A DNA stretch of 64,000 nt from Thiodiazotropha sp040506275 (lineage in GTDB: Bacteria; Pseudomonadota; Gammaproteobacteria; Chromatiales; Chromatiaceae), in NCBI GenBank assembly GCA_040506275.1, contig JBEVXD010000004.1:1-64000 (forward strand). The letters run 5' to 3'. The notes under the pieces are model-generated. The model was given only the letters and a program-made list of their open reading frames with translations, did no database searches and was not told where the DNA came from. Positions within the stretch are counted from its first letter, which is position 1; every line of letters starts with the position of its first letter. Below, piece after piece: positions 1-8,951 of this stretch. The translations under genes were made by a program, and so were the position numbers.

Positions 1-89
1 ATTGCCGCCTCCTTGGCATATTTACAATCCATGTGATTCAACAATAACTCATGATAGTGCTACTATCAAATATTGGGTGTCCATGATTA
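1..89. repeat. 89-bp direct repeat, copy 1
   Basis: Identical over 89 bases to positions 218-306, so the two copies have a 217-bp period. It contains a small palindrome at 52-68 (TGATAG, 5-base loop, CTATCA) and ends with the motif TGGGTGTCCATGATTA. The window edge cuts the array, so further copies may lie to the left. Confidence 0.9.
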
Positions 90-90
90 T

Positions 91-219
91 TCGGTGTTCA
101 TAACTACGCCCAGATAACTCATCTTCGCCGCAGAGAAAAGCACGGCGAACACATCGGGATACACTGTGGTAATAGGGGGTTTCTTCGAGACAGATCTGTT
201 TCTTACGGGATATCGTCAT
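91..219 (-). pseudogene. 5' fragment of an IS200-like / REP-associated tyrosine transposase
   Basis: About 43 codons from an ATG at 219 encode an N-terminus of the Y1-transposase/RAYT kind (ISRKKQICLEETPYYHSVSR, then CVRRAFLCGED and SYEHR). That is the start of a protein normally of 200-300 residues; the HUH catalytic motif and the Tyr helix are missing. The reading runs straight into repeat copy 1 and stops. The family call rests on recognition of this characteristic N-terminus and on the adjacent REP-like palindromes; it is certainly not a functional transposase. Confidence 0.6.
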
Positions 220-306
220 TGCCGCCTCCTTGGCATATTTACAATCCATGTGATTCAACAATAACTCATGATAGTGCTACTATCAAATATTGGGTGTCCA
301 TGATTA
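218..306. repeat. 89-bp direct repeat, copy 2
   Basis: Exact copy of 1-89. It provides the upstream region and start codon of the transposase fragment. The palindrome is repeated at 269-285 and the TGGGTGTCCATGATTA motif at 291-306. Confidence 0.9.
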
Positions 307-330
307 CTTCCATGATTACTCTGCGATTAT

Positions 331-346
331 TGGGTGTCCATGATTA
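331..346. repeat. Extra copy of the TGGGTGTCCATGATTA motif
   Basis: A third exact copy of the 16-base motif that ends both 89-bp repeats, without the palindrome. It suggests that the repeat boundary was used more than once as a recombination or transposition end. Confidence 0.75.
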
Positions 347-437
347 CTGCGCTGCTCGATTCTCGTAATGTAGCTTTTAGAATCCGGTGATCTGCGGCAT
401 TACCTACACGTTAACATTCGAAACTTGAGGAAAAATA

Positions 438-800
438 ATGATTAAATTCGTAATGTGTTTAACAAGACATCCAAACATGTCCCGCGAAGAATTCAAAGAT
501 TATTGGATGAATAAACATGGACCATTCTTCATGAGTAATGCGGATACGATGGGTGCTAAAAAATATGTACAGTCCCATACATTGGATACTCCATTGAATG
601 AAGGCCTAAGAACTTCTAGAGGCATGCAGCCTGAGTATGATGGAGTCGCAGAGGTTTGGTTTGAATCTGAAGAAGCGCTTATAGAGGGAATGAGTTCACC
701 AGAAGGGCAGAAATTGGGTACAGCGCTACTGGAAGATGAAGGTAATTTCATCGACCATTCAAAGTCTTCTGCATTTATTGTTCAAGAGCACGAACTCTAG
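438..800 (+). CDS. EthD family protein
   Basis: 120 residues with the layout of the EthD/dimeric alpha-beta barrel family: an opening beta strand (IKFVMCLTRHPNMSREEF), the W-x-N-KHGP signature near residues 23-29 and a late strand with a conserved aromatic region. Family members are small cytoplasmic proteins, some needed for ring or ether cleavage, most of unknown substrate. The start has a good ribosome site (GAGGAA, 7 bases upstream). It stands alone between the transposase remnant and a membrane protein, so no pathway can be assigned. Confidence 0.8.
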   Translation: MIKFVMCLTRHPNMSREEFKDYWMNKHGPFFMSNADTMGAKKYVQSHTLDTPLNEGLRTSRGMQPEYDGVAEVWFESEEALIEGMSSPEGQKLGTALLEDEGNFIDHSKSSAFIVQEHEL

Positions 801-878
801 ATAGCTAACAAGGTGCTCATTTGGACGCAAACTATGCTTTGTCTGCACCACACAGCTTGTCGTTAAAAATCAAAATAG

Positions 879-1268
879 ATGTCCAAAAAACAACTTAAAT
901 TGATCGAGGTTTGGATAGTAATTTCGCTGTTGCTAGTTACGCTAATCATATTCGAAAATGACGAATGGAATGTGAGGTGGATGTTTGTACCGGTGATTCT
1001 TCATATGATTCTAAATTGGTCTCATATAAATAAGTTTCAAACTATTAATCCAAAACCAACAGAAATTCTTGAGAACAATCAAAAGATCAAACATCTAGTT
1101 TACGGTAGTGCCGCAAGCTTGATATTAGCGGCATTCATTATATTGCTATCAGGGATAAATATTGTAAATTATTTAGGGTTTGGTGGTTTATTATTGTTAC
1201 TAAGCTCACCTTTTCTTCCGATCTTAATAGCGAGTCAATATGCTCTTTTTCAAGAACTTAAAAAATGA
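879..1268 (+). CDS. Small hypothetical integral membrane protein
   Basis: 129 residues with about four hydrophobic segments (roughly residues 8-26, 30-46, 71-92 and 95-122) separated by a short charged loop rich in Lys, Asn and Glu. The first two segments are joined by an acidic turn (ENDEWNVRW). I do not recognise a family. AT-rich codon use matches the EthD gene upstream; the 78-bp gap shows no obvious promoter. It ends just before a probable decayed insertion sequence. Confidence 0.5.
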   Translation: MSKKQLKLIEVWIVISLLLVTLIIFENDEWNVRWMFVPVILHMILNWSHINKFQTINPKPTEILENNQKIKHLVYGSAASLILAAFIILLSGINIVNYLGFGGLLLLLSSPFLPILIASQYALFQELKK

Positions 1269-1300
1269 GTTATAACAATCGGCTCTACAGGATTCTGAAG

Positions 1301-1680
1301 TTCCCCCGATAAAGTAGACATCTCACCACAACCTAAGAATGGTCTTGAGATGACGAAAAACAGTAAGTACAAAATACATACCCAACAATTTCGAAATGAG
1401 AAAACAACGAGACGATTTAGAATACTAAAATCATGGCTTTTATGGTCACTTGTTAGCTATAAAGCCAAACCCGCACACAAGGCATCCAAATACTGTCCTA
1501 AATATATCCATTTTTATTCTCGCCAATCTGGGCATGCTTGACAACACCCTCTCGATCGACTAGATATTTAGTTTCCAATACCAATAATCTTAATCAAAGT
1601 TTTGGTATTGAAAACAGCGACTAGGAGGGGGGTAATGCTTGTTTTTGAACCGCCTTTGGACTCCACTTTATAATTCCCAC
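1301..1680 (+). mobile_element. Probable decayed IS3-type element
   Basis: The left end reads TTCCCCCGATAAAGTAGAC, typical of IS3-family termini. It is followed after about 30 bases by an ATG (1350) whose product begins MTKNSKYKIHTQQFRNE, as OrfA proteins of this family do, before losing similarity. The right end (1657-1680) contains TGGACTCCACTTTATAA, whose complement partly matches the left end (ATAAAGT-GA). The interior is far too short for a transposase, so this would be an internally deleted relic. It accounts for the 420-bp gap between the neighbouring genes. No target duplication was recognised. Confidence 0.4.
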
Positions 1681-1690
1681 ACAACAGACA

Positions 1691-3961
1691 ATGCCTAATA
1701 CAAGAATATACTATGTCTTAGCGCTTCTAATATTGTTCGCACTACTGGTAGGGTGCAATAATTCAGATGACAAGCAAAATACATCTACCGCGACAATATC
1801 GGGCCGTTTGATCACCAACACTGTTTCAGATGAGTCATCCACTACCTGCCCCAGTTCTGCTGTAAAGATTTTGGTTTTGCGTGGGAACGAAACTATTTCG
1901 CAAGCCAGCATTGCAGAGGAATGTGATTTTGAGGTTGATATTCCTGCAGAGACTCCAGTCTCCCTCAGATTCGCTGATGCTTCCGATAGCGATCTTGGAG
2001 TAATTATCTATCACAATCCTCGTATCAGTCAGGGTGGAAGGCTGGAAGAGTTCATCGACCAATTCCAACTACCATCAAATGCAAATGAAGATATCGGCAA
2101 CATCCTTCTTTTGCCTGACCATGCAATAGCACTTCTCCAAAGGAACCCATTGCTATACAGAGACAGTGATGGTGATGGAGTAACGGATGCATTGGATACA
2201 GATTACAAAGTATTTGAATTGATCTCTAATCGAGATGTTGATAATGACGGCATCGAGAATGAGAGTGATAACTGCCCTTATGAATCAAATCTAAACCAGG
2301 AAGACACCAATCAGGACGGCAAAGGTGACGCTTGCTCTGTTACGTCAGATGTACCTCTTTACGGCCAATTGACTCTGAGCCTGGTCAAAAAATTGGCCAC
2401 ACAGGAAGAAGTCCAGGCAATCATTGATGACCCCACACTTCTGGATTCAACCCTTTTGGGGGTATCTGAAGATGATCCCAATACCATTGTATTTGGCCCC
2501 ATACCACAAGGGGGAAATTGGGTTATCACACAGAATCAGAAGGTTATGGTTGACCCTGATGGGTACTTTACCCTAGACCCAATAACAGATCCCGGTTCCG
2601 GGCTTGCGTTTGTCGTTAGAGAACCAACGGCTGATAAGCCATTGTTTACCTTTCCTCTGCATAAATTGAGTACCGACTCCTTGAACCCAGCGGTGATCGA
2701 TATCAAGGGCACCTTCCCAAAACCATGTAGCATGGATGGTGATGTTTGTCATAATCCAGTTTCTGCTGAAAAAAGTGATGCATTACATCATGCCAAACAT
2801 GAACATACCGATTTGCCTCAGATACTGCCATATGAAGAGCAAGGTGATGAGGGTGTCTCTGGTAATTGCAAAGAGGATTACAATACGTATCCCTGTTGTT
2901 TGGACTACGACGGCCCCCTGGCGGGTCCCGATGCTGAACCGCAAACCGATTCAGTCACGGAAGTCCAAGTCTACCTGGGTTCTACCTGCCATGAATCCGT
3001 ACTGCACAACTGTTGTACAAATGAACGCGGAGACTTCGCCTATCGTGCTGTGGAGATCTTAAGAATTTTCTCTGATGCTATCGATGAGTTGTATGAACCA
3101 ATCGGCTGTCATGACAATCATAAAAAGAGGAACTGCCAATGGATCGACTATGACACCGACCAACGAGGCCTATACTTATCCGCCACCTCTCCAAGCATCA
3201 TTCAACGTTCCGCACGATACCAAGAGAATACTCGTCCTCAAACAGGTTCACTATATATCGAAAATATCGTTGTAGCCTGCGGAGAAGAGAAAACACTTTA
3301 CCTATACAACAACACATGTAGAAACGAAACGGTCGTCCACTTTGAACGTAATATCGGTGGCTCTGCAAAACTCAACGCCGATGGTGTTGAGAATGAAAGG
3401 GAAATCCCCGCAAATGAGCGCGCCAATCCGTTAGTTATACAACATTACAAAGACGGTGTAGACACTTTTATCTTCCAACGATCCATAACCTACACAGCAC
3501 CATCGGAGCCAGGCTCAGCCGATGCCATTTCAGTACAGGCTGGAGGTATCCATCGACGTGTCAATATTGAAGTAGTATGTGATACCACGGTTATAGAAGA
3601 TCCCCCACCAGAAGAGGAAGAGGAAGTCACTGAGCCGCCACCGGCAACCACTCCTGAAATTGACGTACCTGAACAGACAGCATTCATATTCGATCACTAC
3701 ATTGGTGAGTCACCTTGTCCTCAGGAGATTGGTCAGCTCAATATAGGAAACAGTGGAGATGGCAGTTTGACCTGGAGGATTGTAAATACTATCCCATGGC
3801 TGAATGTGACACCAACTAGTGGCATTGCTCCATCAACCGTATCACTTCAATTCAATTGTAATGTGAGCGGCCCAGGTAATCTCAGTGGGAGCTTTACTAT
3901 TGTATCGGATAATGCAACGAACAGTCCGACATCAATTCCTGTGGGTGGGACGGTTCACTGA
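1691..3961 (+). CDS. Large lipoprotein with thrombospondin type-3-like calcium repeats
   Basis: 756 residues. The signal peptide ends in a lipobox (LLVGC, Cys22), so export and lipidation are expected. Residues 158-215 hold three Asp-rich calcium-binding motifs (DSDGDGVTDALDTD, DVDNDGIENESDNCP, DTNQDGKGDAC) like those of TSP3/OmpA-linked proteins. The middle is Cys-rich (CNNCC-like clusters around residues 390-450) and suggests disulfides. A Pro/Glu linker (about 640-660) leads to an 85-residue C-terminal Ig-like beta domain of BACON type (IGQLNIGNSGDGSLTW, WLNVTPTSG). Function is unknown; a surface or periplasmic adhesive/structural role is the natural guess. It appears monocistronic. Confidence 0.65.
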   Translation: MPNTRIYYVLALLILFALLVGCNNSDDKQNTSTATISGRLITNTVSDESSTTCPSSAVKILVLRGNETISQASIAEECDFEVDIPAETPVSLRFADASDSDLGVIIYHNPRISQGGRLEEFIDQFQLPSNANEDIGNILLLPDHAIALLQRNPLLYRDSDGDGVTDALDTDYKVFELISNRDVDNDGIENESDNCPYESNLNQEDTNQDGKGDACSVTSDVPLYGQLTLSLVKKLATQEEVQAIIDDPTLLDSTLLGVSEDDPNTIVFGPIPQGGNWVITQNQKVMVDPDGYFTLDPITDPGSGLAFVVREPTADKPLFTFPLHKLSTDSLNPAVIDIKGTFPKPCSMDGDVCHNPVSAEKSDALHHAKHEHTDLPQILPYEEQGDEGVSGNCKEDYNTYPCCLDYDGPLAGPDAEPQTDSVTEVQVYLGSTCHESVLHNCCTNERGDFAYRAVEILRIFSDAIDELYEPIGCHDNHKKRNCQWIDYDTDQRGLYLSATSPSIIQRSARYQENTRPQTGSLYIENIVVACGEEKTLYLYNNTCRNETVVHFERNIGGSAKLNADGVENEREIPANERANPLVIQHYKDGVDTFIFQRSITYTAPSEPGSADAISVQAGGIHRRVNIEVVCDTTVIEDPPPEEEEEVTEPPPATTPEIDVPEQTAFIFDHYIGESPCPQEIGQLNIGNSGDGSLTWRIVNTIPWLNVTPTSGIAPSTVSLQFNCNVSGPGNLSGSFTIVSDNATNSPTSIPVGGTVH

Positions 3962-4020
3962 TAAAAAATGTAGATGGGTAAGATAATGACAAAACAAGGG
4001 CATCCAGCATATTTTATAAT

Positions 4021-4057
4021 TCATGATAGAGCTACTATCAAAAATTGGGTCTCCATG
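4021..4057. repeat. Diverged solo copy of the transposase-linked palindrome
   Basis: Reads TCATGATAGAGCTACTATCA followed by a TTGGGTCTCCATG tail. The 6-bp stem TGATAG/CTATCA is the same as at 52-68 and 269-285, with one loop change, and the tail is a near copy of TTGGGTGTCCATG. It is 3.7 kb from the transposase fragment, as expected for a REP-like element mobilised in trans. Confidence 0.7.
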
Positions 4058-4148
4058 TTTATGGCATTTTAATCTTTATAGAGGGTTGATCTTTCTCTCA
4101 GTATTTCTTTTGTATTTGTTAGCGAAAACAATCATCTCATCAACTCAA

Positions 4149-5294
4149 TTAGACTATAGACAAGTCAGGCTTACCTTTCTCCCTCTCAACATCCTCGGTT
4201 GTTCTAACACAATTCTTACCACTCCTTTTCGCCAGATAGAGAGCTGTATCCGCATCGTCGAATAACCCAAGCATGGTTTGACCCAGTCGGTACTCCGCCA
4301 ACCCGATACTGATCGTAACCTTCTCTTTGATCTCTGGATGTTCATGGCTTGATTCTTGAATTGTTTTCCTTACTTTCTCGGCAACGTAGATCGAATCGCT
4401 CAATGATGATTTGTCTATGAGGATTGCGAACTCCTCTCCCCCCCAGCGTGCAACTGTATCGATACTTCTGATCTGGGATTGCACTAAGCTAGCGATCTGT
4501 TTGAGAATCTCATCACCGTGCAGATGTCCATAACGGTCATTCATTGCTTTGAAATCATCGATATCAACCAATGCGAGAGAGAAGGATTGATCTTCTCGCT
4601 GCGACCGATTCACTTCACTATTGAAGTTCTCTTCCAGCCCTCGACGGTTGAGCAATCCAGTCAACTGATCTGTACGGCTTATATCCAGAACTTGCTTGGT
4701 CAGACTATTTAAAAGACCTGCAGCTTTGGCACGGGAAAATTCCAGGCTCCAGACTAAGGCAACCAATGCAATCAAAGTAGCGATGAAACGCAATTTAAAC
4801 GTTTCGGAATATTGTGGCGAAAGCCCATAGCTGTCACCAAATAATAAAAACACTGAGAGTACGGCGATCACAAACATAGATAAAAAATAACCATGCAAGT
4901 GTCCCAGCAGAGAGATGATGATCACCATGATGGGATAGGTCCAAAGGGGTCCCGTTGCCTGAACGCCACCACTGAGGATCAGATAGACTACCAGCACGAG
5001 CAGTACCGAACTATATAGCCACGCAGCAATCCTGTGGTTTGCAGTCATTAAAACAAAAATGTTAATACCAACTGCTATAGTCAGGCATCCAAAAAGAAAA
5101 TAGGCGATCTCATGGCGCTGGCTAAAATAGCTAGTCAGGGCAAAGGTTGCCAAAAAAAACGAACCGATTAAAAAGATAAGATTATATTGAATGCGTCTGC
5201 GCTCGGCCTCGATTGAGTTAAAATCATTCAAGACCTGATATGGTTGTTTGAATAGGCGTCTCATCCAAATTATTTTAGTACAATTTACAACCAT
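4149..5294 (-). CDS. Membrane diguanylate cyclase (GGDEF)
   Basis: 381 residues. The N-terminal half has about six membrane segments (roughly residues 35-195) with no recognisable extracellular sensor domain. The C-terminal GGDEF domain starts near residue 205 (DQLTGLLNRRG) and has an intact active site GGEEF in RSIDTVARWGGEEF. The RxxD inhibitory site sits at the proper distance before it, so product feedback by c-di-GMP is expected. It should make cyclic di-GMP from two GTP at the inner membrane. An alternative Met at residue 11 (5264) removes a non-conserved extension. It is monocistronic and convergent with the lipoprotein gene. Confidence 0.9.
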   Translation of the reverse strand: MVVNCTKIIWMRRLFKQPYQVLNDFNSIEAERRRIQYNLIFLIGSFFLATFALTSYFSQRHEIAYFLFGCLTIAVGINIFVLMTANHRIAAWLYSSVLLVLVVYLILSGGVQATGPLWTYPIMVIIISLLGHLHGYFLSMFVIAVLSVFLLFGDSYGLSPQYSETFKLRFIATLIALVALVWSLEFSRAKAAGLLNSLTKQVLDISRTDQLTGLLNRRGLEENFNSEVNRSQREDQSFSLALVDIDDFKAMNDRYGHLHGDEILKQIASLVQSQIRSIDTVARWGGEEFAILIDKSSLSDSIYVAEKVRKTIQESSHEHPEIKEKVTISIGLAEYRLGQTMLGLFDDADTALYLAKRSGKNCVRTTEDVEREKGKPDLSIV

Positions 5295-5650
5295 TTCTAT
5301 TATTTAACTTACTGAAAAACTAAGTGTTTCAGTCTTTTATTCCCCTCTCAAAGAGTGATTTCAATAGCCATTAATCTAGTCGAGTGTGAACATGGTGAAT
5401 TTTCCAATCTAGCCTTAACAACTGACCAATCAAATGTGAAATTCCTGATTGGAATGTCATTAGATACTAAAAAAGATGGTTAGAGTCATAAAAAATCCTC
5501 CTGACAATTACCCCCACTAGAACACATAGAGCTGCATGTATGACAATTGTTTGAAGTAGATAAACAGTCTGAACTTACTTAGTATTATGAACATCATTAC
5601 GATACTCATAAGCTGACACACAATAATCACGTATTCAAAAAGGCTCAACA
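5295..5650. other. Intergenic region without recognisable gene
   Basis: AT-rich spacer between the divergent cyclase and monooxygenase-like genes. Short reading frames here have no family resemblance. It should hold both promoters, but I see no convincing -35/-10 or -24/-12 pair. Confidence 0.4.
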
Positions 5651-5932
5651 TTGTCAAAAGTAACATTACAAGGATACATAGTCGTCCATGATGACGATCT
5701 TTCAGCAGTATTAGCCGAATTACCACATCACATTGAACTCACACTGCAAGAAGAAGGTTGTTTGGTTTTTCGTGTAAATCAGGATCCAGATAGTAAAAAT
5801 AGATTTAATGTCTATGAGGAATTTACCAATCGTGTTGAATTTGAGGCGCACCAGGAGCGAGTTACAAATTCACGTTGGGGACAAATCGCAATTAATATTG
5901 AAAGGCATTATCAGATAAGTGGTGACAGTTAA
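5651..5932 (+). CDS. Antibiotic biosynthesis monooxygenase-like (YgiN/ABM) protein
   Basis: 93 residues in the ferredoxin-like alpha/beta fold of the ABM family: a first strand (LQGYIVVHDDDLSAV), a helix with the L-x-EEGCLVFRV strand, then NVYEEFTNRVEFEAHQERV, where the Y-E-x-F/W and EAH motifs match quinol-monooxygenase-like proteins. These usually act as small dimers on quinones or other aromatic reductants, but most are uncharacterised. The only start consistent with the fold is a TTG at 5651, so translation is probably weak. No operon partner is evident. Confidence 0.7.
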   Translation: MSKVTLQGYIVVHDDDLSAVLAELPHHIELTLQEEGCLVFRVNQDPDSKNRFNVYEEFTNRVEFEAHQERVTNSRWGQIAINIERHYQISGDS

Positions 5933-6056
5933 TAAGTAAAGCGTTCAACAAATCTACGGGAATCTGGTTTCTGGCGTGCACAAGAGTGACCGGATATGTG
6001 AAGAGTAGTAATCCGGGGTGAAGCTTTGCCACCAAGTCGTGAAAAAGGATCCTCAA

Positions 6057-6764
6057 CTACTCCTTAAGCTTGATCTTCAACTCGCCATCTTTAACCCGAA
6101 TATCCTCGACCCCTTCAGCAAAGCCGGCCCAGAAACCCTGCTCATCTCCAAACTCACTGATCAGGTCGATATTCTTAAGACCTCCCAGCCAGGCATTTGG
6201 AATAGGTATACCCATAACGCTGACACCCTTTAAAATCACTATCGGTTTCGCGTTGCGGAATGCCATCTCGACACCGGTGGAGATCCGTAAAGTCTTTCCA
6301 CCAAGGATAGGGAAGTCCTGGTCAACAGGAACCAGCACTCTTGCACTAACCAAGTCATCTCCCAGGTCTATAGCAAGCTTTTTGGCTATATCCTGATTGT
6401 TTGCCACCATGGCATTGAGCTCTCTCTCACTGAAAAGGACCTCACGCTTAGCCCCTTTTTCGCTGTATCGTTCCGGCCTTAGCCACACTTCGTCACTCTC
6501 CTTCTGCTGGGATTCCTGACTGGGTGCCGTAACAGGACCTGGTTGGTAGCCGAGTTGCTTGAGTTTACCATTCAGTACCTGCTGCTCGGTTTGGCTGAGC
6601 TGAACCGGGGTAAAGTCCTTGGCGTAGATGTAGGTGCGTACTACCCAGTAGGTAACAGCTGCGGTTAGTAACACAGTTGCCAGAACGATCCAAAGAATAT
6701 GGATACCTCGAAGGCCGCGCTTAGGCACTGAACTCTCTAATTGCTCTGTATTTGCTGTCATCAT
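6057..6764 (-). CDS. Hypothetical membrane-anchored periplasmic protein
   Basis: 235 residues. One membrane segment near the N-terminus (about residues 23-45, HILWIVLATVLLTAAVTYWV) is followed by a Gln/Glu-rich linker and a globular region beginning REVLFSERELNAMVANNQDI. The pattern of an anchor followed by SERELN-A and a beta-rich domain resembles YpmS/DUF2140-like proteins, but I cannot assign the family. It is likely an inner-membrane protein facing the periplasm. It lies alone, divergent from the metallo-beta-lactamase gene across a palindromic element. Confidence 0.6.
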   Translation of the reverse strand: MMTANTEQLESSVPKRGLRGIHILWIVLATVLLTAAVTYWVVRTYIYAKDFTPVQLSQTEQQVLNGKLKQLGYQPGPVTAPSQESQQKESDEVWLRPERYSEKGAKREVLFSERELNAMVANNQDIAKKLAIDLGDDLVSARVLVPVDQDFPILGGKTLRISTGVEMAFRNAKPIVILKGVSVMGIPIPNAWLGGLKNIDLISEFGDEQGFWAGFAEGVEDIRVKDGELKIKLKE

Positions 6765-6913
6765 GACTACTCTGGAAGTTTAGTGAATTGTGGCTATCCG
6801 CCTGTTTTTTATCCCTGGGTGGGATTATATGCCTTATTTATAAGTAGAAATGTTGATTTTTGTGGCGGTTTGCCCCCTAAGGAGTGTGGAACGATCTCTT
6901 CATGATAAGCTCA

Positions 6914-7027
6914 TTATTAACCTGGCACCTTAATAGGTAGGTTCAGGGCCTTATTGTCGCCCCTAACAGTTTGAATGTAAAAGCACAGGCCTAAGCGTGC
7001 CTACCTATTAAGGTACCGGGTTAATAA
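6914..7027. repeat. TTAACCYGG-family inverted-repeat element (MITE/REP-like), subtype A
   Basis: A 114-bp element with 28-bp ends that match as inverted repeats at 26 of 28 positions (6914-6941 and 7000-7027). The ends begin TTATTAACC(T/C)GG and continue with (C/T)ACCTTAATAGGTAGG. The 58-bp interior has no coding capacity. Single ends of the same subtype occur at 9697-9731 and 17254-17290, and a second subtype at 16528-16671 and 23604-23642. Confidence 0.85.
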
Positions 7028-7079
7028 GTCACAGTCGTGCATATGAACAATAAACATTGTCCTTGAAAAGGTACTCCTC

Positions 7080-8471
7080 ATGCAGATTGAATTTTACGGT
7101 GCAACCAGCGGAATAACAGGTTCTTGTCATATCCTCCGAGCCAATGGCGAGACTGTGTTACTCGATTGTGGATTGATCCAGGGGCGCAGGAAGGAGATGG
7201 AAAAAAACCGTCGTCCTTTTCCCTTCTCACCCGACGAGATCAGTGCGGTGGTTCTCAGCCACGGTCATATAGACCACTCGGGGCGCATTCCACTATTGGT
7301 CAAACAGGGCTATCAAGGTCCGATCTACGCCCAGAACGCAACCATGGAGTTGTGCGATATCATGCTGCAGGACTCCGCCTTTCTGCAGGAGAAGGACGCT
7401 CAATATGAGAATAAGTGGAGAAAACGCAAGGGAAAACCTTTCATTGACCCTCTCTACACCGTTGCTGACGCCCGTGATGCCCTGAACAATATTGTCGGTC
7501 TGAAGTATCGCGAGAAGCGGGAAATCCTGCCGGGTATATCGATCCGCTTTCAGGATGCAGGACATATTCTCGGTTCATCCAGCGTAGAGGTTTGGCTAAC
7601 AGAAAATGGCAAACAGCAGAAGATTGTATTCAGTGGCGATTTGGGTCAGTACGACACCCCCATTCTGAACGATCCTGCAGTAATCAATGAAGCAGACCAT
7701 GTCATTATCGAGAGCACCTATGGCAATCGCCGTCATCGGGATCGTCAGGGGACCATCGATGAGATTGGTGAGATCATCCGTGAAGCGGCTCATCAAAAGG
7801 GGAACCTGTTGATCCCCGCATTTTCGATCGGTCGTAGTCAGGAGATTCTTTACTACCTCGGAAAGTACTACGATGAGTGGGAACTGAGTCGTTGGCAGGT
7901 ATTTCTAGATAGCCCGATGGCAATCAGGGCGAGCAAAGTCTATTGGGACTATCCTCACTTATATGATGAGGAGGCCACGAAGCTGCGTAAGAAGATCCAT
8001 GAGATGCCCCACCTGCAGAATCTCAAACTGACAGAGTCACCCCAGGAATCTATGGGTATCAACCGAATTAAAAGTGGCGCGATTATTATCTCTGCCAGCG
8101 GTATGCTCACCGGCGGCAGGATCGTTCATCATCTTAAGCACAACATCTCCCGTTCCGGCTCACACATTCTGATCGTGGGATATCAAGCCAATGGCACTCC
8201 GGGACGTGCTCTGGTGGATGGAAAACCCACAGTAAAAATCCATGGGGATGAATATCGTGTTAAGGCAAAGATCCACACGGTTGGTGGTCTCTCTGCCCAT
8301 GGGGATGTGGATGATCTGAGCCGCTGGCTGGACAGCTTCCGTGAAAGCTCACCCCATGTGCATGTGGTACACGGAGAGCCTGAGTCTAAAGTCGATTTAC
8401 GGGATTTACTGGAGTCGTCTCTGGGATTCAAGGCGTCAGTGCCTGATGAGGGAGATCTCCTGGAACTTTAA
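7080..8471 (+). CDS. Metallo-beta-lactamase / beta-CASP RNase-like protein
   Basis: 463 residues. The zinc-binding motif HGHIDHSG is at 61-68 (His61, His63, Asp65, His66). Later MBL motifs are DAGHILGS (His161 region) and SGDLG. A beta-CASP region (about 240-380: ESTYGNR, IPAFSIGRSQEIL, DSPMA, ISASGMLTGGR) and a terminal HTVGGLSAHGD / VHVVHGEP block follow. This arrangement belongs to the CPSF73/YSH1-like exonucleases that process RNA 3' ends in eukaryotes and archaea; bacterial members are common but mostly uncharacterised. All metal ligands look intact. It is monocistronic, downstream of a palindromic element. Confidence 0.88.
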   Translation: MQIEFYGATSGITGSCHILRANGETVLLDCGLIQGRRKEMEKNRRPFPFSPDEISAVVLSHGHIDHSGRIPLLVKQGYQGPIYAQNATMELCDIMLQDSAFLQEKDAQYENKWRKRKGKPFIDPLYTVADARDALNNIVGLKYREKREILPGISIRFQDAGHILGSSSVEVWLTENGKQQKIVFSGDLGQYDTPILNDPAVINEADHVIIESTYGNRRHRDRQGTIDEIGEIIREAAHQKGNLLIPAFSIGRSQEILYYLGKYYDEWELSRWQVFLDSPMAIRASKVYWDYPHLYDEEATKLRKKIHEMPHLQNLKLTESPQESMGINRIKSGAIIISASGMLTGGRIVHHLKHNISRSGSHILIVGYQANGTPGRALVDGKPTVKIHGDEYRVKAKIHTVGGLSAHGDVDDLSRWLDSFRESSPHVHVVHGEPESKVDLRDLLESSLGFKASVPDEGDLLEL

Positions 8472-8951
8472 ATAGTAAATGCTGTAGCTGGCGAATCAGG
8501 ATTGAAGTTCAAAAAATCCAATATCTACCAGGCCAATCGCATTTGGCGCATAAACAACAGGCTATGCATGTCTATTAATCCTAGTGGACCATGCGGCCTA
8601 TTCACTGACAGCATAAAAAGCTAGCTTATTGTGACGAAATAATATCAAACGATGAGATAGTAATCAGATTTCCACACGCTTCTGACGAAAAAGGATGGCC
8701 AACAATCTGAGCCGAATAGTTTGTGACTGAGCGAATTTCGCTATGGCTGGTCACCAGCCTGCCCCGGTCATAAGGTACAAGTATCACTTTTAAAAATTGT
8801 GATTCTTGTTCCCGTAAACCTCTAATAACAGAATATTCTAATTGACTAATAAGAAATCCTTGTTTAACTTGCGGTAATCTTACGCCAAACGCCGCATAAC
8901 TTATGCTTGGCCTCTAATCCATTTAACGCCTTTCACGAACCTGAGCACACA
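8472..8951. other. Intergenic region without recognisable gene
   Basis: 480 bp between the nuclease-like gene and a small secreted protein. The only noteworthy piece is CTAGTGGACCATGCGG at 8581-8596, which recurs with one change at 14701-14716 and in part inside the palindrome at 54291-54300. No RNA gene or promoter was identified with confidence. Confidence 0.4.

Noticed and set aside
1..346. Repeats at the left edge as a CRISPR array
   Set aside because: Only two 89-bp copies with a 128-bp coding spacer; no short regular repeat-spacer pattern and no cas genes. No CRISPR array seen elsewhere.
5517..5726. 69-codon minus-strand frame in the cyclase/monooxygenase spacer
   Set aside because: Overlaps the start of the monooxygenase-like gene and is only AT-rich hydrophobic sequence.
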